DNA of 64,000 nt from Ceratotherium simum simum. Taxonomy: Eukaryota > Chordata > Mammalia > Perissodactyla > Rhinocerotidae. Where the stretch lies: assembly GCF_000283155.1 (NCBI RefSeq), contig NW_004454170.1:15495984-15559983 (forward strand). The letters run 5' to 3'. The notes below the pieces were generated by a model, which was not told the DNA's origin, did no database searches, and was given only the letters and a program-made list of their open reading frames with translations. The translations under genes and the position numbers were made by a program. This document shows positions 55,216 to 64,000 of the stretch, one piece after another (position 1 is the first letter of the stretch; the number at the start of each line of letters is the position of its first letter).

Positions 55216-56434
55216 ATGAGTGAGCTAGTGGGTTTCCCTAAGCAGACGTGAAAACGGACTTCTCAACTACTAGGTTCAGATTTCTCTCTGCGGAATGCAC
55301 TGTCTCACTTTTTGCTTATACAAATGTCTTAACCTGTCTGTGCCTTCATTTCTAAACATCTAGGAGCATAAAGAAGCTTTAGGACAGCTGTGATCATTCC
55401 AAAAATCTAAAATTAAAATGCAAAAGAAATAAAGTTTTAAGATCTTAAAGCTGAGATCTTGAATGTGTAAGCAGTACAAAAATGCAAAAAGCGTCAATAC
55501 AGTTTTACAAAGGAGACCCTTAGAGGCAAGATAAAATTAAAGAGCCTGTAACCCTCTGTAACTTAATGGACTGGGAAGGGGGTGATTATTCGCCCCTGCA
55601 TTTTTCTAATCATTAAGGAGAATTAACGCCTTACAGAAAAGAAACTAGACCAGCACTGGAATCAAGAACTCTTTAATGTGCAAGCTAGGTCATTTGAGAG
55701 TTAGTTTTACAAGATTAAGAGTGCTTCTTTGATGTTTCCTGGACCTTCTCATAGCTTCCCATCAAAAACCAAAGTCAAGTTCAATTCATTTACTCCAGGG
55801 GAGTAAATAAAGAGTGTATGTGTGTGTGTTTAATTAATAGCAGTAGAACAGCTACAGGCAAACCTGTCAACAGTGTCACCTCCAATTTCTTCAAAGCCTG
55901 CCTGGGATTTAAGATCAAAGCTCCAACCTCTTAAGAAGGCTTACCAATGAGAAACTGCCCTTCTTTAAATGGTAACTCATAAAACTTAAATTAAAACACA
56001 AATTGTCAGAATGACTTGACGTGGTTTTCTCTGTATCACAGGGCAAAAGAAAGATTTACAAATGTCTTCTAAAGTACAGCCTTAAGCAATTATTTACTGC
56101 AGCCTAAAAATTACTAGAAAAAGAAACAAAAAACCCAATATAATATTTAACATGTTGCTGATATTTAAACAGGAAACAGTTACTTCCAGAGGGGATGAAC
56201 ATATTGTCTGCGCCTACCTGGGCAGAAGAAATGTTTAATATGTGTTTGAAGAGAGGACCAGGGGTATTTGGTTCAGAGAAATCCTAAGATAAAGTTGCCT
56301 CCAAGGACAGTCTTTCTGGTGGGGGGGGCCTTGCTAACCTCTGCTCCCTAACAGAACAGTCTCAGCACCACCAGACCAGGATGGGGGTAACCCTGAAGAA
56401 CTTTTCAAGCTCCACTTGGTTATGGTAGGTGATC
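55216..56434. other. RGL1 intron, no recognised element
   Basis: A short TG run at 55815-55829; otherwise nothing supported. Confidence 0.4.
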
Positions 56435-56675
56435 CAATAATAATATCAGTTAATAATTATTGAGAGCTCACTAAATGCCAGGCACTGTGCTAAGTACGTT
56501 ATATGGATTGCTTCATTTAATTCTCATAATAATCCTACACATTATTATTATTATTCCTATTTGACGGATGAGAAAACGCGTCCCAGAGAGCTTAAACGTG
56601 CCCTTGAAGACACAGCTACTAAGTGGCACAGGGATGCAAACCTTGACAGTTAGTCTCTAGAGCCCAGCCTGTGCG
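56435..56675 (-). repeat. MIR SINE, near full length
   Basis: 'agctcactaaatgccaggca', 'cattattattattattccta', 'gacggatgagaaaacgcgtc' and 'aagtggcacagggatgcaaa' cover the reverse MIR. Confidence 0.85.
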
Positions 56676-56767
56676 TCACTACCTATCACACAAACGATGG
56701 TTGTCCTATTCATTTTGTCTCCCTCCACCAGATTATAAATTCTTTGAGGTTAGAAACCTTGAGCTTT

Positions 56768-57328
56768 TCATTCATTCCCTCCGTCTTTCATTCTTTCACT
56801 CATCTAGTCCTTGTTCAATGAGCATTTATCAAGGCCTACGTTCAGCTACCATTCTCGGCACTGCGGATGCAGCAGTGAACAAACCAAAGCCCCCGTCTTC
56901 ATGGAGTGTACATTGTAGTGGGGGGAGACAGGCAATAAACTAATAATCAGTCAATATATACTAAGTCAAGAGTGAAAAGTGCAATGGAGAGAAATAAGGC
57001 AGGTAAAGGCGATCAGACATGATTGGAGGGTCTGAGGTGGCTACTTCATATGAGATACTGAAGGAGGATCCAAGGTGAATGTGACAAGGAAGTCAAGAAA
57101 GTGAGGCAGTGGGCTATACAGATCTCTAAGAGAAGCATCTTCGAAGCAGAGGGGAGAGCCAGTGCAAAGGCCTTGGAGCAGTGGCAGGATGGTGGGCTTG
57201 AGAAACATCAAGAAAGCCAGTGAGGAAGGAGCAGAAAAGAGTAAGTGAGGAAAGGGAAGGAGAGGAGGCATGGAGGTGACAGGGACAGACATGAGGGGTG
57301 GAAGGCCGTGGTAAGGACTTTGGTTTTA
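56768..57328 (-). repeat. L2 LINE 3' end
   Basis: 'gtgtacattgtagtgggggg', 'agacaggcaataaactaata', 'agccagtgcaaaggccttgg' and 'aaggactttggttttacttt' are reverse L2. Confidence 0.85.
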
Positions 57329-57334
57329 CTTTTT

Positions 57335-57420
57335 ATCTTGCTTACTGTTCGAGGCCCTGAGCCTGGAACAGAGCCTGCTCTTAGCAGACACTCAACAAAC
57401 ACTTGCTAAATGAATTAACT
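57335..57420 (+). repeat. L2 3' terminus, opposite orientation
   Basis: 'ttatcttgcttactgttcga', 'gcctggaacagagcctgctc' and 'aacaaacacttgctaaatga' are a forward L2 end, abutting the reverse copy. Confidence 0.7.
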
Positions 57421-59319
57421 AATACCCTCTACTACCATGAATAAAAGAAAGTCTAGGGAGGGAAGAGAAGGGAAGAAGCTACTTACGTGCTGGGGATGAT
57501 GAAAGAACAGAGAGGAGGAAGTCAAGGAAAGAGAGACCTCACATGAAGCTGTTGACTCAAGGACCTCTGGGAGTCTTTGCTTTCCTAATAAACTCCAGCC
57601 TATGAACATCTGAGGCATTTCTCTTTAACTGACCCACAAGAACACAGGTCAGGTATGAGAAAAATGTTCAGAAGCTGACCTTGATTCAGGAGAATGACAC
57701 GGGTGAAATAGCCTGCAGATGTCTGGAACACCAAGTGAAGCCTTGATTAAGACTGTGGACTGTATCCCACATTTCGGCAAGAGGGTTGTTTTTAATCACT
57801 CTGAATAATATCCTCCATGGCAGGCACTTCTCCACCCAAGTGTGACCTGAGAACTGAGTCAAAGCCACCAAGCCTACCTTGGAAAGGTCTTGTTGCCACC
57901 ATGGAGCTGATTATTCAAGGAGAAGACAAAGGTCAAAGACAACAGGCAAAAACTCCTTGTTCTCTTGCAAGAAAGGAAGGGACCAGTGACTCTGAGCAGA
58001 GAACGTAGCAGTGTGCTTTCCGCTCATAAGGTCTGGTTCTCTAGGCAAAGTTTTCCCATGTTTAGAAAAAGCTAGAAGACCCAGAAAGAGCTGCTGTGCT
58101 CCCCTTTAGGCCTTTGCTGTGAAGGGCTCTCCACCCTCCTTGCCCTTCCATTCTCCATGTTATCTCCATAGTAGTTCCTGATAGTTAAGGAAACATTAAC
58201 AGCAAAAAGTACCTAGCATTTCTCCTCCACTTTACAGTTACAAAATGCTATAATATTTTCCTTGAGAATAATATGTACACCCCCAGCCCCAACCCACAAC
58301 TGTCTGAAGAGGAGACCAAGAAAAGGACAAAGACCTTACAAGCAGTATTCATCCAGAGAAAGAAAACAAAAAGGTATCTCTTGCTATAACTTGTTTCTCA
58401 TCCAAATTTAAAGGTATTTCTTAAGTATGATGGCTTTCACACCCTTGCTATAAGGTTTCTTCTATTTTCCATCCCAAGTCCTTGTCATCCATTTCTCTTC
58501 TCTGGCCCATTCTCTGCCACCAGAGCTTCGTGGCTCAAAAGCATCTCCTCCTTCCACTTCTAGTTGACGACAATTCTGAACAATCAACTACAAACACATC
58601 TTGTTAGCATACTGCAACAGCTATGGCTACAATGTGGGACAACAGAGGAACAGAGTTAGGACGGGGGTAGGGTGCACTCTGAGAACCACAGAGCCTGTTA
58701 GTAAGTTGAGATTTGTCTTAGGTTTAACATGGATTAATACATTATTAACAAATCAGTGCAAGCCTGTGGCTCAGTTTTCTCCAACCACAAGAAGTTGCTA
58801 CGGCAGAGCTCTTCAAGAACCTTATGAAATGCGCTATGTGAAACCACACACTACGAATATGAGATTAGGATCATGGTATCCCACCAATTTTAGGACTTTT
58901 CTCTCCTGGGCTTAAAAAACTCAATATAGCATCAATTTATCTAAATTAGTGCTTACTGACAACTTTAGCAGAGACCAAAGGCAAAAGAATTATGTTTCCC
59001 AGGACTCAGGGCCTGATGTCATTCTCTAGGGCTAAGTTCACACATACACACAAAAATATATTTAAAAACAAAAGTCAAACAAAAGTGATAAGAAAAAAAA
59101 AATTAACTCAAAACCAGCCAGTCTCTTTTCCTTTTAAAGATTCAGAGAAACATCTTTTTAAAAACCATTAAATTTACTTTAATGAAATTAATGAACTTGC
59201 TTTTCAGAACCACACTTATTTGCCCCATCATAATATAAGCTAGGAGCAGTGCCCTCCTCTGACTCATAATGGCCACCTACGTGTCCCGCCACCCACAATA
59301 GGGAGCCTTTGCCTGGGGT
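57421..59319. other. RGL1 intron, no recognised element
   Basis: No exon, RNA or nameable repeat seen. Confidence 0.4.
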
Positions 59320-59505
59320 GTCATAAGCAGATCCCTGGATGAACTTAACGAAGTCTGCGAATCCCTAAATGGGATGCAAAATTTGATGATGTGTTTTTCT
59401 TCTAGAGAGAGGGTCCATAGTTTCTGGCAGATTCTTAAAGGGGTTTGTGATTATTCCCTCCCACCACCTGATGGAAAATGGTAAAAATCACTGCTTTAGA
59501 TTATC
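59320..59505 (+). repeat. Old hAT-type DNA transposon fragment
   Basis: 'gagagagggtccatagtttc' and 'cagattcttaaaggggtttg' resemble hAT-derived MER elements; the exact family is not assigned. Confidence 0.45.
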
Positions 59506-59638
59506 AAAGCTGAATTTAAAACTTTCCATTTACCACTCAGAATATATGCACCTTGGTTTTTGGTTTTTTCAGTTTTGTTTTGTGGTCTTCAAACAAAAGG
59601 ATATTTTTTAAGAACCTGCTAGGCAATTTGGTATTCTT

Positions 59639-59642
<4 letters not shown>

Positions 59643-59669
<27 letters not shown>
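59643..59669 (+). repeat. A27 homopolymer
   Basis: About 27 consecutive A residues, with no clear retroelement body upstream. Confidence 0.9.
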
Positions 59670-59734
59670 TAGATAACTGCATGTCCTGCCTCCCTTTGCC
59701 AAATGAAATAAAAGGAATGACTTCATACAAACAT

Positions 59735-59946
59735 TTTTTTTTAATAATTTTATTTATTTATTTATTTTCCCCCAAAGCCTCAGTAGATTGTTGTGTGTCA
59801 CAGCTGCACATCCTTCTAGTTGCTGTATGTGGGACGCGGCCTCAGCAAGGCCAGAGAAGCGGTGCATCAGTGTGCGCCCGGGATCCGAACCCGGGCCGCC
59901 AGCAGCGGAGCTCGTGCACTTAACCACTAAGCCACAGGCCGGCCCC
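59735..59946 (-). mobile_element. ERE SINE
   Basis: Reverse ERE with the same 'attttatttatttattt' tail type as 53119-53319. It carries 'tgtatgtgggacgcggcctc' and 'ggatccgaacccgggccgcc', ending 'aagccacaggccggcccc'. The flanking duplication is not clear, so the ends are approximate. Confidence 0.92.
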
Positions 59947-60562
59947 ACAGAAACATGTTTATCTCATTTCCAGAAAAGAAAGCTATCCTGGTTATGATCT
60001 GAGGCAAGTCTTCAACAGCATCCTTTTACTGTTACTTCAACAGAACCATCACAACCATCCCATAAAGCTAGGGTTCTGCAGTCACCACATATTCCCACAG
60101 AAGATTCCCACAGTGCTGCTGGGTGAGAGTCAGGTCCATTTGGCAAAAATAAGTAAAGATTTACCAAAGACAACCAACCCAGCAGGGAAGAAAACTTATT
60201 TCTATTTTCCATCATGTGATTATGGTTGGATGTAATTCTAAAGAAGTACCAAATTAAACTTTTCTGGTTAACCAAAAGCAATGGTGTAGTTACAGGGAGA
60301 AAAGATAAGAATGCTTGTCATGTTGAGGCTAAGCCCTGTGCTTTGTTTCCGGCCATGCCTCCCAGAGCTGAGTGTGTGAGCCAGGGCTGAACAGGGCGTG
60401 ATGTTCTGGACAGAACAAAGGTGAAGGCTAATGAACACCTGACCTTCAGCTTCCTTGAGCAGACTATGAGCACTACATTTTTGGAGTCAATTTCCCTGAT
60501 AAGAATCCCTTGTTTCTTATCCAATTGTGAACAACTTCTCTAATAGATCAAAAATTTTATTG

Positions 60563-60809
60563 GGGCCAGCCTGGTGGCACAGTGGTTAAGTTCACATGCT
60601 CAGCTTCAGTGGCCCAGGATCCATGGGTTCAGATCCCAGGTGCAGACCTACACATGGCTCATCAAGCTATGCTGTGGTGGCGTCCCACATACAAAATAAA
60701 GACAGGCACAGATGTTAGCTCAGCAACAATCTTCCTCAAGCAAAAAGAGGAAGATTGGCAACAGATGTTAGCTCAGGACCAATTTTCCTCACCAAAAACA
60801 CACACACAC
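60563..60809 (+). mobile_element. ERE SINE, forward, with 12-bp target-site duplication
   Basis: Starts 'gggccagcctggtggcacag' and includes 'tgctgtggtggcgtcccaca' and 'agatgttagctcaggaccaa'; it ends in an A/CA tail. Flanked by AAAATTTTATTG at 60551-60562 and 60810-60821. It has the longer 3' part with the duplicated 'gatgttagctcag' motif, unlike the 53119 and 59735 copies. Confidence 0.94.
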
Positions 60810-60827
60810 AAAATTTTATTGATGTTA

Positions 60828-61347
60828 TATTAGTTTTCTATTGCTGCCACAACAAATTACCACAAACTTAGTGGTTTAAACAACACAATTTACTGTTTTA
60901 TAGTTGTGTAGATCAGTAGTCCAATACAAGTCTCACTGGGCTAAAATCAAGGTGTCAGGTGGACTGTGTTCCCTTCTAGAGGCTCTAGGAGATAATCTGT
61001 TTAGTTGCCTTTTTCTAGTTTCTGGAGACTGCCTACATTCCTTGGCTCATGGCTCCCTTCCTCCATCTTCAGACAGCAAACGCAGCATCCCTCTGATCCT
61101 GTTTCCATCTTCACATCCTTTTCTCTGATTCTCCCTTTTACCTCTACCTTTCACTTTTGAGGACCCTTGTGACTATATTGGGCCCACCTAGATAATCCAA
61201 GATAATCTTATTTTAAGGTCATCTGACTAGCAACTTAATTCCATCTGCAACCTTAATTCTGCTTTATCAGTAACCTAACATATTCATAGGTTCTAGGGAT
61301 TAAGACTGGACATCTTTTGTGGCGGGGCCATTATTCTGCCTGCCACA
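60828..61347 (-). repeat. MLT1-type LTR (ERVL-MaLR), near complete
   Basis: Reverse orientation: 'ttagttttctattgctgcca' and 'caaacttagtggtttaaaca' (LTR 3' end) through 'gtgactatattgggcccacc' to 'ggccattattctgcctgcca' (LTR start at right). Solo LTR, about 520 bp. Confidence 0.88.
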
Positions 61348-61589
61348 GATGGGTATGTAAATTATTATAAATGTTGTATCTTCTATAGTTTGTATCTGAA
61401 CTAAACTATTTTTCTCCACGTGATAAAGCATGAAGCAGGAAGAGCACGGGACCTCATAAAGGATGTACCCTACAGAAGCTTTCAATGCTCTTGTCAATGT
61501 TAGAAGCATTTTCATACCCAAAGATTCTCATAGCCCTTGTTATAATCCTTTTTTGTCTTCTACCAGCAAACACTTTCGTCTTTTTTTTT

Positions 61590-62850
61590 TTCCGTGATTT
61601 CAAAATATACTACAAAGCTGTAGTAACCAAAACAGCATGGTACTGGCACAAAAACAGACACACAGATCAATGGAATAGAATCGAAAGCCCAGAAATAAAC
61701 CCACACATCTATGGACAGCTAATCTTTGACAAAGGAGCCAAGAACATACAATGGGGAAAAGAAAGTCTCTTCAACAAATGGTGTTGGGAAAACTGGATAG
61801 CCATATGCAAAAAATGAAAGTAGACCCTTACCTTACACCATACACAAAAATTAACTCCAAATGGATTAAAGACTTGAATGTAAGACCTGAAACTGTGAAA
61901 CTTCTAGAAGAAAACATAGGCAGTACGCTCTTTGACATCAGTCTTAGCAACATCTTCTCAAACACCACGTCTGACAGGGCAAGACAAACAATAGAAAAAA
62001 TAAACAAATGGGACTACATCAAACTAAAAAGCTTCTGCACAGCAAAGGAAACCATCAACAAAACGAAAAGACAACCTAACAATTGGGAGAAGATATTTGC
62101 AAACCATACTTCTGATAAGGGCTTAATCTCCAAAATATATAAAGAACTCATGCATCTTACCAACAAAAAAACTACCAACCCAATTAAAAAATGGGCAAAG
62201 GACCTGAACAGACATTTCTCCAAAGAAGATATACAGATGGCCAACAGACACATGAAAAGATGTTCAAAATCATTAACTATCAGGGAAATGCAAATCAAAA
62301 CTACAATGAGATATCACCTGACGCCCGTCAGAATGGCTATAATTAACAAGACAGGAAACAACATGTGTTGGAGAGGATGTGGAGAGAAGGGAACTCTCAT
62401 ACACTGCTGGTGGGAGTGCAAACTGGTGCAGCCACTATGGAAAACAGTATGGAGATTCCTCAAAAAATCAAGGATAGAACTACCATATGATCCAGCTATC
62501 CCACTGCTGGGTATTTATCCAAAGAACTTGAAAACACCAATTTGTAAAGGTACATGCACCCATGTGTTCATTGCAGCGTTATTCACAATAGCCAAGACTT
62601 GGAAGCAACCTAAGTGCCCATCAAGGGACGAATGGATAAAGAAGCTGTGGTATATATACACAATGGAATACTACTCAGCCATAAGAAACGATGAAATCCA
62701 GCCATTTGTGACATCATGGATGGACATTGAGGGTATAATGCAAAGTGAAATAAGTCAGAGGGAGAAGGTCAAATACCGCATGATTTCCTTCATTAAGTAG
62801 TAGATAATAACAACAATAAACCAACACATAGGGACAGAGAAAAAAAAAAA
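61590..62850 (+). repeat. L1 LINE, 5'-truncated, 3' end lacking distal 3'UTR
   Basis: Forward L1 with the C-terminal third of ORF2, then a short 3' part that stops at 'gggacagag' followed by A11 (62840-62850). The next roughly 200 bases of the usual 3'UTR, present in the reverse copy that follows, are absent. Confidence 0.93.
61598..62800 (+). pseudogene. L1 ORF2p C-terminal remnant, frameshifted
   Basis: Two overlapping frames carry the ORF2p C-terminal region: one up to 61817 (contains [13 protein letters not shown]) and the other from about 61800 to 62800 (contains [20 protein letters not shown] and MWYIYTME-like [27 protein letters not shown]). The shift falls in an A run near 61808-61815. 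The reverse-transcriptase and endonuclease domains are missing, so it cannot act in retrotransposition by itself. The second frame is open for over 300 codons, suggesting moderate age. Confidence 0.9.
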
Positions 62851-63222
62851 TTTTTTTGTTTATTGCAGTAACATTGGTTTATAGCATTGTATAAATTTCA
62901 GGTGTACATCATTATACTTCTATTTCTGCATAGATTACATCATGTTCACCATCCAAATACTAATTACAACCCATCACCACACACTTGTGCTGAATTATCC
63001 CTTTCGCCCTCCTCCCTCCACCCTTCCCCTCTGGTAACCACAAATCCAATCTCTGTCTCTATGTGTTTGTTTGTTGTTGTTATTATCTACTACTTAATGA
63101 GGGAAATCATATGGTATTTGACCTTCTCCCTCTGACTTATTTCACTTTGCATAATACCCTGAGTGTCCATCCATGGTGTCACAAATGGCGGGATTTCATC
63201 GTTTCTTATGGCTTAATAGTCA
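62851..63222 (-). repeat. L1 LINE 3' end, reverse
   Basis: Reverse L1: poly-T start, 'ttgcagtaacattggtttat', 'ataaatttcaggtgtacatc' (3'UTR), then the ORF2 end running to 'cgtttcttatggcttaatag'. Only about 370 bp, strongly 5'-truncated. Its last 162 bp are inverted relative to 62678-62839. Confidence 0.92.
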
Positions 63223-63270
63223 CAGGAAATAAGATCTAAGTCCAGTTTATCTTTCAACAATTTGCCTTTT

Positions 63271-63513
63271 TTTGTGTGTGTGTGTGAGGAAGACCGGCCC
63301 TGAGCTAACATCTACCAATCCTCCTCGTTTTGCTGAGGAAGACTGGACCTGGGCTAACATCCATGCCCATCTTCCTCCACTTTATATGGGATGCCACCAC
63401 AGCATGGCTCGACAAGCGGTGCGTCAGTAAGTGCCCAGGATCCGAACCAGCGAACCCAGGGCTACCGCAGTGGAGCGCGCACACTTGACTGCCTGCGCCA
63501 CGGGGCCGGCCCC
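63271..63513 (-). mobile_element. ERE SINE
   Basis: Reverse ERE of the longer type: GT-rich tail, 'cctgagctaacatctaccaa', 'gacctgggctaacatccatg', 'ggatgccaccacagcatggc', ending 'cgccacggggccggcccc'. A 17-T run follows at 63519-63535. Approximate duplication only (tgcctttt/tgcccttt). Confidence 0.9.
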
Positions 63514-64000
63514 TGCCCTTTTTTTTTTTTTTTTTAACCCATAACATATATACCATCCAAGGATTTCCTTGCCCATGGGGTCAAACACTCAAACTTAGAG
63601 AAAATCTATTTAAAATCATCTGCTATAACAAAAATCTTAAAAAATAGCCTTCATTTTCTAAGAAATTCTCACTCTAGTCAGGATATCTGGTATGTCCGTA
63701 TTTTAAACTAGAAAAGGAAACAAAGCAATATTAGGATTTCCTGAAAGCCTTCCCACTATATGAATGGGATGAGAATCCTGGAGCCAAGTGACCAATAAAT
63801 CTCAACTTTTTCATGCATGGTGGAACAAAAGACTCAATGGGTGAACCACGCTGTTTCCACTTGATTTTGTCAGTTGAGGAGGGGAGTTACTAAAATAAAG
63901 AGGACAGTATGGCATTATTTTGAAAAACTCTTCCGATAAGTGATAAAAATTAGACATCATAACCTTAGAAGAAACAAAAGTGTATGAAAAATCATATTAT
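63514..64000. other. RGL1 intron, no recognised element
   Basis: T run followed by AT-rich intron to the end of the window. The next upstream RGL1 exon (REM domain) was not seen. Confidence 0.4.

Noticed and set aside
57860..57900. Donor-like site 'gcctaccttggaaaggtct' as a possible upstream REM exon
   Set aside because: No REM peptide is encoded beside it in any frame, and no matching acceptor was seen.
1..64000. CRISPR arrays, operons, phage or defence systems
   Set aside because: The DNA is clearly mammalian; the only direct repeats are SINE, LINE, microsatellite or the single 28-bp pair.

Overview
The window is intronic and exonic DNA from a placental mammal, almost certainly a perissodactyl (horse, rhino or tapir lineage). 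Five tRNA-derived SINEs with the GGGGCCGGCCC-type head typical of equine repetitive elements (ERE) support this, against a background of old L2, MIR, MLT1, MER5, MER20 and L1 copies. No prokaryotic gene, CRISPR array, operon or plasmid feature is present. Nearly all longer open frames are chance or repeat-derived.

One protein-coding gene can be supported. It is RGL1 (Ral guanine nucleotide dissociation stimulator-like 1), on the minus strand. Thirteen consecutive internal exons lie between 52030 and 125, all with GT-AG introns, and their codon phases join without a break. They total 1657 coding bases, about 552 codons. In transcript order they encode the end of the N-terminal REM region (exons at 51953 and 36237), the catalytic CDC25/RasGEF domain (32448 down to 12919, including a 33-nt microexon), a Ser-rich linker (10322, 4230 and most of 125), and the first strands of the C-terminal Ras-association (RA) domain (125-379). 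The 5' exons with the start codon lie beyond 64000. The last exons, with most of the RA domain and the stop codon, lie before position 1.

Layout: 1-20 kb has the dense 3' exon cluster with L2/MIR introns and a GAT microsatellite. 20-37 kb has the RasGEF 5' exons, plus a solo-LTR-like block at 33.6-34.2 kb. 36.4-52 kb is one 15.5-kb intron with ERE, L1, MIR, MER20, MER5A and a long L2. 52-64 kb is part of an upstream intron and ends in a dense cluster of ERE, MLT1 and L1 insertions, including a tail-to-tail L1 pair that forms a 162-bp inverted repeat.

I did not find a new biological system. The points most worth checking are the microexon, the LTR with a perfect kappaB motif, the L1 inverted repeat and an exact 28-bp direct repeat. 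Exon boundaries were read directly from the sequence. Repeat family names rest on remembered consensus features, and repeat edges are approximate unless a target-site duplication is given.
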